A stretch of 64,000 bases of DNA from Leptolinea sp. UBA4782 (GTDB lineage Bacteria; Chloroflexota; Anaerolineae; Anaerolineales; Anaerolineaceae): positions 13,986 to 77,985 of the forward strand of contig DHHC01000031.1 in the NCBI GenBank assembly GCA_002403095.1, given 5' to 3'. Positions 25,061-32,779 of this stretch are shown here, one piece after another. The first letter of the stretch is position 1. Every line of letters starts with the position of its first letter. Under the pieces are notes generated by a model. The model did no database searches. It was not told the DNA's origin and saw nothing but the letters and a program-made list of their open reading frames with translations. The translations under genes and the position numbers were made by a program.

Positions 25061-25591
25061 ATGCAAAACGAGATCATCATTGCCGGGTTTGGCGGACAGG
25101 GTGTGCTTTTTGCCGGGCAGCTGCTGGCGTATGCAGCCATGGATGAAGGTAAAGAAGTGACCTGGATCCCGTCTTACGGGCCGGAAATGCGCGGCGGCAC
25201 TGCCAATTGCACGGTGGTGATCGCCGATGAAGAGATCGGCTCACCCCTGGTACGCAACCCGAAGGCCGTACTGGTTATGAACCTGCCCTCGCTGGACAAG
25301 TACGAGCCGCTGGTGAAAGAAGGCGGCGTGCTGGTTTTGAACAGTTCGATGGTTCCGCGCGGGGTTGCCCGCAAAGACATCACCGTTGTGCTGGTGCCGG
25401 CTAACGAGATCGCCGAAGAGCTGGGAGACAGGCGCATGGCAAACATGGTCATGCTGGGCGGTCTGCTGGCACACCTGGAAGTGCTGCCGGTCAAGGCGAT
25501 CGAGAAGGCGCTGAAAGACCACCTGCCTGCCCGCCACCAGAAGCTGCTGCCTGCCAATATCGAGGCCATCCAGCGCGGATCGAAATTCTAG
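25061..25591 (+). CDS. 2-oxoacid:ferredoxin oxidoreductase, gamma subunit
   Basis: This 176-aa protein has the typical gamma-subunit opening IIIAGFGGQGVLFAGQLLAYA and the YGPEMRGGTANCTVVI segment. It is the last gene of the operon, with AGGAGGGG before ATG 25061, and is followed by a strong terminator. Confidence 0.93.
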   Translation: MQNEIIIAGFGGQGVLFAGQLLAYAAMDEGKEVTWIPSYGPEMRGGTANCTVVIADEEIGSPLVRNPKAVLVMNLPSLDKYEPLVKEGGVLVLNSSMVPRGVARKDITVVLVPANEIAEELGDRRMANMVMLGGLLAHLEVLPVKAIEKALKDHLPARHQKLLPANIEAIQRGSKF

Positions 25592-25610
25592 TCCTACCTA
25601 AAAACCGCAG

Positions 25611-25648
25611 CCGGGTTATCAGCAACAGCCGATAACCCGGTTTTTATT
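25611..25648 (+). terminator. Terminator of the oxidoreductase operon
   Basis: A perfect 10-bp stem, CCGGGTTATC with GATAACCCGG (25611-25620 with 25631-25640), is followed by TTTTTATTT. Confidence 0.92.
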
Positions 25649-25675
25649 TCACTCCGCCCTCACGGTATGGATAAC

Positions 25676-25703
25676 AAAAAGGGTGCATTACTTACGCACC
25701 CTT
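25676..25703 (-). terminator. Terminator of the sigma factor gene
   Basis: On the minus strand AAGGGTGC pairs with GCACCCTT (25703-25696 with 25686-25679) and is followed by a T-run at 25680-25676. Confidence 0.85.
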
Positions 25704-25728
25704 CACGGTATCTAATGCATATTCCTGG

Positions 25729-26910
25729 TTACATGTAATCGCGCAGCTGGCGTGAACGGCGCGGGTGGCGCAAGCGCCGCAGGGCTTTGCCTTCGATCTG
25801 GCGGATGCGTTCGCGCGTCAGCCCGAACTTGGCGCCAACTTCCTCAAGCGTGTAGTTGCGACCATTCTCCAGCCCGTAGCGCAGGCGTAAAATGCGTGCC
25901 TCGCGCGGCGGAAGGGTCTCGAGCACCTCTTCGATTTTATCGCGCAGCAGGCGGCTGTAAGTGCTCTGGATGGGTGTGGGGCTGATGGTATCCTCCACGA
26001 AGTTGCCCAGCTCCGATTCTTCATCATCGTCATTGATCGGGCTTTCTAGCGAGAGCGGCAGCCAGGATACCTGCAGCATCCAATCCACCTTGTTCACAGG
26101 TACTTCGATCGCCTCGGCCAGCTCTTCGATGGTTGGCTCGCGCCCCAGCTTTTGCTCGATCTCGTGCGAGGTCTTGTACAGCTGCCGGATGCGGTCTACC
26201 ATGTGCACCGGCACCCGGATGGTCCGCCCCTGGTCGGCGATGGCGCGCGTGATGGTCTGCCGGATCCACCAGGTGGCATAGGTGGAAAAGCGGAAACCGC
26301 GCTGGTATTCGTATTTTTCTACCGCCTTCATTAACCCGAGGTTGCCCTCCTGGATCAGGTCGAGGAACGGGACGCCGCGCCCGATATAGCGCTTAGCCAC
26401 GCTGACCACCAGGCGGGTGTTGGCCTTGATCAGGTGTTCGCGGGCCATCTGCCCGTCCGTCACTTTTTCCTGCAGCTGCAGCCGCAGTTCCGGCGGGCAG
26501 TCGCCGTTGTGCCGAATCATTTCCTTGTTGGCTTCCTTGCCACTCTCAATCCGTTTGGCAAGGTCAACCTCTTCAATCATATTGAGGAGTGGAACGCGGG
26601 CCATTTCTTTCAGGTACAGCCCGATGGTATCATCGCTGGAAATGGGGCTCAGGTCAGCGTATGGATTGAATTCACGGGTATTTTCTAGATCGTCTTCCTC
26701 CGCCAGTTCATCCGTGTCCGCCTGGTCAAGGATATCCACTCCCCTGCGGCGCAGGGCGTGCAAAATTGCCTCGAAGCGTTCGTTGTCGTGGGATACATCC
26801 GGGCAGACTTCCATCAGGTCATCTGTGGTGAGATAACCCTGCAGTTCAGCCCTCTCAAGCAGTACTGTCAGCGTCTCGATACCCTGGTTCCGCCTTCCTG
26901 CTGTTGTCAT
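25729..26910 (-). CDS. rpoD: Primary RNA polymerase sigma factor, sigma70/RpoD group
   Basis: This 393-aa protein shows region 1.1-like sequence (about 5-70), region 1.2 (DTIGLYLKEMARVPLL), core region 2 with the -10-melting segment YEYQRGFRFSTYATWWIRQ and GRTIRVPVHMVD, region 3, and region 4 with -35-recognition helix TLEEVGAKFGLTRERIRQIEGKAL. This is the group 1/2 architecture with a short region 1. It fits the TTGACA/TATAAT promoters seen throughout the window. GGAGGG lies 7 nt before ATG 26910. The DUF177 gene lies upstream on the same strand after a small GCAGC/GCTGC hairpin. Confidence 0.93.
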   Translation of the reverse strand: MTTAGRRNQGIETLTVLLERAELQGYLTTDDLMEVCPDVSHDNERFEAILHALRRRGVDILDQADTDELAEEDDLENTREFNPYADLSPISSDDTIGLYLKEMARVPLLNMIEEVDLAKRIESGKEANKEMIRHNGDCPPELRLQLQEKVTDGQMAREHLIKANTRLVVSVAKRYIGRGVPFLDLIQEGNLGLMKAVEKYEYQRGFRFSTYATWWIRQTITRAIADQGRTIRVPVHMVDRIRQLYKTSHEIEQKLGREPTIEELAEAIEVPVNKVDWMLQVSWLPLSLESPINDDDEESELGNFVEDTISPTPIQSTYSRLLRDKIEEVLETLPPREARILRLRYGLENGRNYTLEEVGAKFGLTRERIRQIEGKALRRLRHPRRSRQLRDYM

Positions 26911-26982
26911 ACCCTGCCCTCCATTCTAAATAAACCTTTTCCACCCTCTGAGCATCGACTGCAGCTTAAGCTGCTTTTCCTG

Positions 26983-27450
26983 TTACTTTGTTACATGTTC
27001 ACAGGTGGCGGTGTTCAAATCCTCACCGCACACTACACATAATCCTTTACAATCCGGTTTGCATAACGGTTTGATCGGTAAATCGAGCAAAATAAACTCG
27101 CGTACCAGCGGTGCCAGATCGATATTGCCATCTTCCGGTACATACAGCCCGGAATCAGTAACCGCACGGCTGTCGAATGCAAACAATTCTTTAAAGGCTG
27201 CCTGCAGCGGCTGGTGAAACTCAGCCAGGCAGCGCACACATTCCGCTTTCAGGCTCCCCGAAAATTCTGCCTGCACCAGGATTCCCTGGGGCGTACGCCC
27301 TACCCGGACAACCCCCTTGAAATCCTGCAAAGTGGAGTCGGAAGAAAGCCGCATTTCGGGCTGGTCAAAATGGATGTCGCGGCTGGTTCCGACTGCCTGG
27401 TTAAGCAAAAATCCAACATTAATTTTTAAAGGATTCCGATACCCGCTCAC
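26983..27450 (-). CDS. DUF177 (YceD-like) protein
   Basis: From GTG 27450 the protein has 155 aa beginning VSGYRNPLKINVGFLL, which matches the usual DUF177 start. The open frame continues 37 codons further, but that part lies over a palindrome and a hairpin and looks non-coding. Family features are the ECVRCLAEF cysteine segment and a C-terminal CxxxCxGLCxxCGxDLN knot (CKPDCKGLCVVCGEDLN). DUF177 proteins affect 23S rRNA and ribosome biogenesis in several bacteria. The usual partner rpmF (L32) is absent here. Confidence 0.85.
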   Translation of the reverse strand: MSGYRNPLKINVGFLLNQAVGTSRDIHFDQPEMRLSSDSTLQDFKGVVRVGRTPQGILVQAEFSGSLKAECVRCLAEFHQPLQAAFKELFAFDSRAVTDSGLYVPEDGNIDLAPLVREFILLDLPIKPLCKPDCKGLCVVCGEDLNTATCEHVTK

Positions 27451-27472
27451 AGTGCTATTCCCGTTTGCAATA

Positions 27473-27489
27473 TTATGTATAATACATAA
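27473..27489. promoter_or_regulatory. Perfect 17-bp palindrome upstream of the DUF177 gene
   Basis: TTATGTAT-A-ATACATAA is perfectly symmetric about 27481 and lies 23 bp before the GTG start, where the -10 region would be. It could be an operator. Just upstream (27496-27525) ACCACGC pairs with GCGTGGT around a 16-nt loop and is followed on the minus strand by TTTATTGTT, so an attenuator is also possible. Confidence 0.4.
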
Positions 27490-27671
27490 CAATAAACCAC
27501 GCGTAGCGATTGCTTCCTGCGTGGTTAGAGGTTCAGGGTAAAATTCAGAGTGCGCATGCATCCTCCGGCACGTCTGCCGGTACGTGGTGTAAACTAAAGC
27601 GTATTATAGCACAATGAATATACGAAGTCAATTATTTATGAGAAAATTCATAAATATTACGGGTTGATTCT

Positions 27672-28454
27672 ATGCCGATTCCTCTCTTACTGGCAACCTG
27701 GAATTTTGGTAAAGTGCATGAAATGCGCGCCCTGCTGGCAGGCCTGGCTGCCGGGCCTTCCGGCACCTCTGGCGTCTCCCCTGCCGAAGCCCCCAGCGCT
27801 GGCGATAGTGCTGCAGCAAGCCAAAAACAGGTTTTAACCCCGGATCATCCCCAATCCCATAATTCAACCTATGAGTTATTGACCCTCGAAGATGCCGGCG
27901 TATCATTTCGGGTAGCCGAAGACGGTGATACCTATGCGAAAAACGCCGCCCGCAAGGCTCTGCAATACTGTAAGGCCAGCGGGCTGCTCACCCTGGCGGA
28001 TGATTCAGGCCTGGAGGTGGATGGCCTGGACGGTGCGCCCGGGCTGCATTCCGCCCGTTACTCGGGTAACCCCGGAGCCAATGATGCCGACCGGCGCATG
28101 GTATTGCTGCAGAACCTGCAAAGAAAACCCAAACCCTGGACCGCACGCTTCCGCTGCACGGTGATGATTGCCGTTCCTGCCGGGCATGCCCTGCCCGAAG
28201 GATTCACGCCTGCAGCGGTAGAAGATGGAATCATCCTTTACCAAACGGAAGGCACCTGTGAGGGGGAGATCATTGAAGAGGAGCGCGGCCGCAACGGTTT
28301 CGGTTATGACCCGATCTTCCTGATGGCTGGCATGGTGTACACCATGGCTGAACTGAGCACCGAAGAGAAGAACCAGCTCAGCCACCGCGCCCGGGCTGTC
28401 AAAGCCGCCCTGCCCCTGCTCAGGATGCTGGCCGCCGGAGCCGCCCAGCAATAA
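27672..28454 (+). CDS. rdgB: RdgB/HAM1-type dITP/XTP pyrophosphatase with an unusual insert
   Basis: This 260-aa enzyme hydrolyses non-canonical purine NTPs to monophosphates. It opens with LLLATWNFGKVHEMRALL, close to the family's LATxNxGKxxE motif. The key segments TYAKNAARKA, LADDSGLEVDGLDGAPGLHSARYSG and the C-terminal GRNGFGYDPIF and SHRARA are intact. Residues about 24-65, between the first helix and the next strand, hold a low-complexity Ala/Ser/Gly/Pro insert of about 40 aa. The insert explains why the protein is longer than the usual 190-210. No clear Shine-Dalgarno precedes ATG 27672. It converges on the next gene with a 7-bp gap. Confidence 0.93.
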   Translation: MPIPLLLATWNFGKVHEMRALLAGLAAGPSGTSGVSPAEAPSAGDSAAASQKQVLTPDHPQSHNSTYELLTLEDAGVSFRVAEDGDTYAKNAARKALQYCKASGLLTLADDSGLEVDGLDGAPGLHSARYSGNPGANDADRRMVLLQNLQRKPKPWTARFRCTVMIAVPAGHALPEGFTPAAVEDGIILYQTEGTCEGEIIEEERGRNGFGYDPIFLMAGMVYTMAELSTEEKNQLSHRARAVKAALPLLRMLAAGAAQQ

Positions 28455-28461
28455 ACGCATA

Positions 28462-28929
28462 TTAATCCCCGGGAGCGTTCATCCTGGTTACCTGGATGTG
28501 CCCAACCCCTAGAAGGATTGCTGCCAGCAGCAACCAGAAAGAACCCAGCAGGAGTGCTGCAGCCAGGAAGTACAGCACCGGCATGACCGCCATCGGCAGT
28601 GGAATTCCAAGCAGCGGCCGGTAAAACAAGGCTTCATCCTGCCCTAAAACCAGGTACCGCACCCAGCCCGCATAATACACTGCCAGCACCAGTGCCATTA
28701 CTGCCAGGGCAATACCCCTTATCACGCTAGAGAAGGCAAGCCGGTAAAAGAACGGAAGGACAAAACAAGCCACCTGCCCGATCCGCTCCAATACAGTGAA
28801 CAGCTGCAATTGTTTTGGGTCGGGTTTACCTGGCTTCTCCAGCTGCTTTCTGGGCGGAAAGAATACCGCAGCCAGGTTGGGCAGCAGGACAAGCAAAGTA
28901 ACGGCTCCTCCAAGGGGAATAGCATTCAT
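28462..28929 (-). CDS. Small integral membrane protein of unknown function
   Basis: This 155-aa protein has four or five hydrophobic helices (about 5-23, 50-66, 70-92, 106-124 and 124-143) and a short cytoplasmic loop rich in Lys/Pro/Gln. No family was recognised. Its ATG overlaps the stop of the racemase gene as ATGA, so the two are translationally coupled. Confidence 0.7.
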   Translation of the reverse strand: MNAIPLGGAVTLLVLLPNLAAVFFPPRKQLEKPGKPDPKQLQLFTVLERIGQVACFVLPFFYRLAFSSVIRGIALAVMALVLAVYYAGWVRYLVLGQDEALFYRPLLGIPLPMAVMPVLYFLAAALLLGSFWLLLAAILLGVGHIQVTRMNAPGD

Positions 28930-29657
28930 AGATTTTCCTGACCGGGTTGTGTGATCCCTTCTGCCGGCCTCAGTGCAAATGCCACAGCCGCCGCAGCATG
29001 GATGCAGGTGGTGTCGAACAGCGGCAGCGGGCTGTCTTCAGGGCGCACCAGCAGTCCGATCTCGGTGCAGCCCAGGATAATCCCCTCCGCCCCCTGCTGC
29101 TGCATAGCTTCTATAATACGCACATACTCCCGCCGCGATTCCTCCCGGATAACACCCAGCACCAGCTCTTCGTAGATAACGCGGTGGACCGTCTCACGGT
29201 CTTTTTCTCCCGGGATGACCACCTCCAGCCCGTGTTTCTCTTTCAGCCTGTCTTTGTAGAATTCCTTCTCCATGGTGAAGCGCGTGCCCAGCAGCCCAGC
29301 TTTTTGGATGCCGGCTGCTTTAACCGCATCCGCAGCGGCATCCGCGATGTGCAGGAAGGGGATATCAAGTGCCTGCTGGATGGCATCGGCAGAAATATGC
29401 ATGGTGTTGGTGCACAACAGGATACAGTCCGCCCCGCCTGCCTGTAAACTGGCGGCAGCTGCCGCCATCATCCTGCCGGCCTGGTCCCATTCGCCCGCCC
29501 GCTGCAGCGCTTCGACCTCGGCAAAATCCACCGAGAGCATCAGGCACTTAGCCGAATGCAGTCCGCCCAGGCGCGCCTTGACGCCTTCGTTGATAAGGCG
29601 GTAATACTCAAGGGACGATTCCCAGCTCATCCCGCCGATCAGTCCAATGGTTTTCAT
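28926..29657 (-). CDS. Aspartate/glutamate-type amino-acid racemase
   Basis: From ATG 29657 (AAGGAG upstream) this protein has 243 aa beginning MKTIGLIGGMSWESSLEYYR, the hallmark of the cofactor-independent Asp/Glu/hydantoin racemase family. The two catalytic cysteines sit in LLCTNTMH (about residue 85) and LGCTEIGLL (about residue 192). It interconverts L- and D-amino acids, and aspartate is the commonest substrate in this subgroup. The nine extra residues of the longer frame lack ribosome-binding support. Confidence 0.9.
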   Translation of the reverse strand: MKTIGLIGGMSWESSLEYYRLINEGVKARLGGLHSAKCLMLSVDFAEVEALQRAGEWDQAGRMMAAAAASLQAGGADCILLCTNTMHISADAIQQALDIPFLHIADAAADAVKAAGIQKAGLLGTRFTMEKEFYKDRLKEKHGLEVVIPGEKDRETVHRVIYEELVLGVIREESRREYVRIIEAMQQQGAEGIILGCTEIGLLVRPEDSPLPLFDTTCIHAAAAVAFALRPAEGITQPGQENL

Positions 29658-29705
29658 CGGTGCTCCTTGCATTTCTACAAGCATTTGATACTTCTCGGGA
29701 ATATT

Positions 29706-30164
29706 TTACACGCCTGTTTCATGAGTTGACAGTTCGTTCCCAAGCAACTCAATTGTCAGCTGGTCGGGTTTGCCATCGCAATACTTTGCCAGTACCTGCT
29801 CAAATACCGACCCCGGCGGTGCTACATAAGCGAACAGGGTCATGCTGGAGCGCAGTTTCAGGTCATCCGGGCTGCCGAAAATTTCATGCACCGTCAAGTT
29901 TTCCAGCGCCAGCAGCGCCTGGCAGCATTCCTCCAACCGGCTTCCCAGTACAGGATGCGCCAGGTACGCCCGGGCTTCATCCAGGGTTTTAATGGCGTAG
30001 AAAACCGAGGTGCTGCTAAACCCCAGCCCGGCGTACTGCGGGAAGATGAACCACATCCAGTGGGTTTTCTTCCTGCCGCTGCGAATCTCAGAGAGGGCAG
30101 ATTCGTAAGTGGTTTCCTGCGCCTGACAAAAACGGTTGAGGTTGAACGGGTCACTCTTCGGCAT
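29706..30164 (-). CDS. DUF1810 (COG5579) family protein
   Basis: From ATG 30164 this protein has 152 aa; a TTG at 30176 would add four residues, and neither start has a Shine-Dalgarno. It matches DUF1810 over its length: L-x-R-F-x-x-A-Q, then ALSEIRSGRKKTHWMWFIFPQ, then a LAHPVLGSRL segment. The conserved W-x-W-F-x-F-P-Q is intact. The biochemical role is not established. It sits next to a flavodoxin gene on the same strand. Confidence 0.88.
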   Translation of the reverse strand: MPKSDPFNLNRFCQAQETTYESALSEIRSGRKKTHWMWFIFPQYAGLGFSSTSVFYAIKTLDEARAYLAHPVLGSRLEECCQALLALENLTVHEIFGSPDDLKLRSSMTLFAYVAPPGSVFEQVLAKYCDGKPDQLTIELLGNELSTHETGV

Positions 30165-30186
30165 TGCACTAACCAAAGTGCCAAGC

Positions 30187-30702
30187 TTACTGCAAGGTTT
30201 CAGCCAGGCTGAGCGCCCAATCTTTAATGGCCTCCCAATCGCGTGTATCGCTGGCAGGGCGCTTATACAGCGGGCTGAATTTCGGTTTTGCCAGGAAAGA
30301 ATCGGGAAACCTCAGCACAGCCGGATCATATTTGCCGCCGAACATTGCTTTCGACACCAGCTTCAGCCAGGGGAATTTCGCCAGCTCCTTATCCAGCTGA
30401 TCCACTGCCCCCTGCATCTCAGCAGATGCATCGAGCGGGCCAAGCGCAAAGAATGCCACGGGCATTCCTGCCAGGGCTTCTTTGTACTGCGCTAAAAAGC
30501 GTTTGATGTCTTTCTGAAGGCTGCCAACAAAAACCGGCGCACTCAGTACGGCTGCCCGGTACGGCTCCAGCGAGTGTATATTCCGTGCCGGATGCACCTC
30601 CGCTTGCAGCCCGTTCTCACGCAGGACCTCCCCTATTTTTTCTGCCGCCTCGCGGGTGGAACCATAACGGGTGGCATAAACAACCAGGATAGTATCAGTC
30701 AT
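30187..30702 (-). CDS. Flavodoxin-domain protein (HemG-like)
   Basis: This 171-aa protein has a flavodoxin fold with the FMN phosphate-binding loop ATRYGSTREAAEKI (about 10-23) and a SAPVFVGSLQ segment that contacts the isoalloxazine ring. It resembles the menaquinone-dependent protoporphyrinogen oxidase (HemG) family more than electron-carrier flavodoxins. The redox partner cannot be named from this context. ATG 30702 has only a weak ribosome site. Confidence 0.87.
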   Translation of the reverse strand: MTDTILVVYATRYGSTREAAEKIGEVLRENGLQAEVHPARNIHSLEPYRAAVLSAPVFVGSLQKDIKRFLAQYKEALAGMPVAFFALGPLDASAEMQGAVDQLDKELAKFPWLKLVSKAMFGGKYDPAVLRFPDSFLAKPKFSPLYKRPASDTRDWEAIKDWALSLAETLQ

Positions 30703-30836
30703 GTTCTATTCCATTCTTTCCAAGACAACTGCATAAAGGCAGGGTGTGCCTGGAGAAATTATACGCGTTTTACCTTCCCCTGGTCAACCCGGATCAGGAG
30801 AGTATATACCGTCAGGGTTCACGAAAAACACCCGCC

Positions 30837-31187
30837 TCACTTGAGTGGCGCTTCTCCGATGTCTTTGACGACCAGGACCAGGTCTACCGCTGATTCGGGT
30901 ACCTCGAAAATGAACTGGCTGCTGAACAACCCTGCACATGGATAGATATTTCCATCACCGTCCTTCAACGACATATCCCCCATGGACGATGCCAGATCTT
31001 CTGCTTTCATTTTTACCGTGACCAGCAGGAAATCATACCCGCTGCGGGCAGTGGCTTCACCCACCCCTTTATAACCGAAGGTATCCGTCCGTTCCACTTT
31101 TGTTACCTTCACACTCTGCCCGCATCCGGAAAGGACCAGGCTGAGGATCAGTATACAGGCAACCAGAACAAATAATTTTTGTTTCAC
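30837..31187 (-). CDS. Small lipoprotein, possibly DUF4352-like
   Basis: From GTG 31187 (AGAGGTGA upstream) this protein has 116 aa. It starts MKQKLFVLVACILILSLVLS and has the lipobox LSGC (Cys about 22), so it should be a membrane-anchored lipoprotein. The mature part is one small beta-rich domain with V-T-K-V-E-R and F-L-L-V-T-V-K-M strands, reminiscent of the telokin-like DUF4352 fold. The ORF could run 14 codons further upstream, but that would bury the signal peptide. Function is unknown. Confidence 0.78.
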   Translation of the reverse strand: MKQKLFVLVACILILSLVLSGCGQSVKVTKVERTDTFGYKGVGEATARSGYDFLLVTVKMKAEDLASSMGDMSLKDGDGNIYPCAGLFSSQFIFEVPESAVDLVLVVKDIGEAPLK

Positions 31188-31210
31188 AGTATCACCTCTT
31201 GTCAAAAGTA

Positions 31211-32419
31211 TTACGGTATCCCGTACCACTCGACCGTAACCGTTTCCATCTGGGCGCTGATCAGGAAAATGGATTTGCTGTCGGTGGTGAAGGTGAAGAA
31301 GTCCTCAAATGACCCGCTGGCGGCCACTTTGGCCAGTTCGCTGCTGCTTTCCGTATCGAACAATTTCAAGAATTCCAGTTCGCCAGCCACAAGCAACTTC
31401 CCGTCTGGAGAATAAGCCAGGCCTGTGACCCAGAATTGATAATCCACCGTTAACGTATTCAATTCTGCCATCGTGCTGCTGTCGAGGATAATCACTTCGC
31501 CGTTGGTGTTGCCGGCTGCCAGCGATTTCCCGTCCGGCGACCAGGCCAGACTGGAACCCCAGTAAGCCTTGAAGCTGTAGGATCCCAGCGGTGCTGAGGC
31601 GCCGCCGGCGCGGATGTCGAACACCAGCAGGTCTCCCTGGGGGTTGTAGCCCCCCATCTTGGAATAGGTAACCGCGACCTTGCTCCCATCGGGTGAGACA
31701 GCCATGGCATAAATGCCATTGAAATTTTGCTCAACCAGTGTTCTTGCCTCGCCCTTTTCCAGGTCCCAAACCTGCAACCCGTTTTTAGTATTGGCTGTTA
31801 CCAGGCTGCCAGCCCCGCCAGCCGCCAGGCGCCAGACCTCATTGTCATCACCGATGCCCGCGATCTGGCGCAGCATTTCTCCGCTGGCAGTATCCCATAC
31901 CCAACCCTTGCCGTCCGCCAGCAGCGAGCCGTCGGCTGAAAACACCAGGGGGGAGGCCGAATCGCCCTGCAGCAGCTGCAGCCCGCGCGACTCCTGGATT
32001 AAGTACAGGTAAATGCCGCCCGCAGCCCCTTCCGCCGATGAACTTACCGCCAGCAGCCTGCCGTCAGGGGAGACCGCCAGGGCGCAGTACATATAGTCGC
32101 ACCCGGCTACGGTTTCCCATTTACCCAGCTTTGCCAGCTGCCCAGCATTGAGCAGGCTGATTGCTGTTTGGGGCGGCTGAATGGCGGGGGTAAGTACCAG
32201 GGGCGCACCTGCCGAAGCAAACGTGGCGGTTGGCGGCAGGGTAGCGGTGGCGGTGGGTTCAGGCGTGTCAGTGGGGATGACAGGGGCTTCAGTCTCTTCG
32301 ATCTCTTCGGCCTCTGCTTCTGGTGCAGAAGCAGTCGATACCGCCCCGCCGCCGCAGCCGGGCAGGAAGAAAACAGCCAGTGCAATACAAATTACACAGG
32401 GAAACCATTTGCTTTTCAT
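31211..32419 (-). CDS. Lipoprotein with WD40-like beta-propeller
   Basis: From ATG 32419 (GAGGAG upstream) this protein has 402 aa with a signal peptide and lipobox LPGC (Cys about 21), then an acidic/Thr-Pro linker. Five to seven WD40-type blades follow, each marked by a F/V/Y/W-S-P-D-G-x-x-L-A turn (VSPDGRLLAVSS, VSPDGSKVAV, WSPDGKSLAAG, YSPDGKLLVAG). It is an extracellular surface-exposed scaffold, with no catalytic residues seen. It precedes the small lipoprotein on the same strand and probably shares its transcript. Confidence 0.87.
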   Translation of the reverse strand: MKSKWFPCVICIALAVFFLPGCGGGAVSTASAPEAEAEEIEETEAPVIPTDTPEPTATATLPPTATFASAGAPLVLTPAIQPPQTAISLLNAGQLAKLGKWETVAGCDYMYCALAVSPDGRLLAVSSSAEGAAGGIYLYLIQESRGLQLLQGDSASPLVFSADGSLLADGKGWVWDTASGEMLRQIAGIGDDNEVWRLAAGGAGSLVTANTKNGLQVWDLEKGEARTLVEQNFNGIYAMAVSPDGSKVAVTYSKMGGYNPQGDLLVFDIRAGGASAPLGSYSFKAYWGSSLAWSPDGKSLAAGNTNGEVIILDSSTMAELNTLTVDYQFWVTGLAYSPDGKLLVAGELEFLKLFDTESSSELAKVAASGSFEDFFTFTTDSKSIFLISAQMETVTVEWYGIP

Positions 32420-32779
32420 GCAGTTCTCCTCGAAACGGGATTCATAACATGCCGCCCCGATATGGTCCTTTACGGTCCGCAGGGGATGGCGTAAACCTGT
32501 TTTATTTGGCTGTGATGAAAAGAATGGTGCGGGAAAGTACAAAGATTATTATAGCAAGCACAGAAAGGGAATTCAATCAGGAAGTTTTGGTAACTTTTGG
32601 GAGAGATGGGGTGGTTATTAGAAACCGCGAACAATGACTTTTATTTTGCTTAAATCTACAATTGAGCTAAAATTGCCTTATAGATTTCTCTCTTTTGAAC
32701 ATCATATGTTTAGTTTTGCACACTTGTGCTTTTTGTGAAAAAGCTCTGGGGATAGATTTACGAATATATAGGAGGCAAT
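32420..32779. other. Boundary between GC-rich host DNA and AT-rich island
   Basis: The first part is the 5' leader and promoter of the WD40 lipoprotein. From about 32,640 the sequence becomes clearly AT-rich. TTGCTT, 16 bp and TAAAAT near 32,648-32,675 may be the island's promoter. No tRNA, integrase or direct repeat was found at this edge. Confidence 0.5.
32548..32576 (-). promoter_or_regulatory. Promoter of the WD40 lipoprotein gene
   Basis: On the minus strand TTGAAT (32576-32571), a 17-bp spacer and TATAAT (32553-32548) give a leader of about 120 nt. Confidence 0.65.

Noticed and set aside
26983..27561. A DUF177 start at 27561
   Set aside because: The extra 37 codons cover a palindrome and a hairpin and do not match the family's N-terminus.
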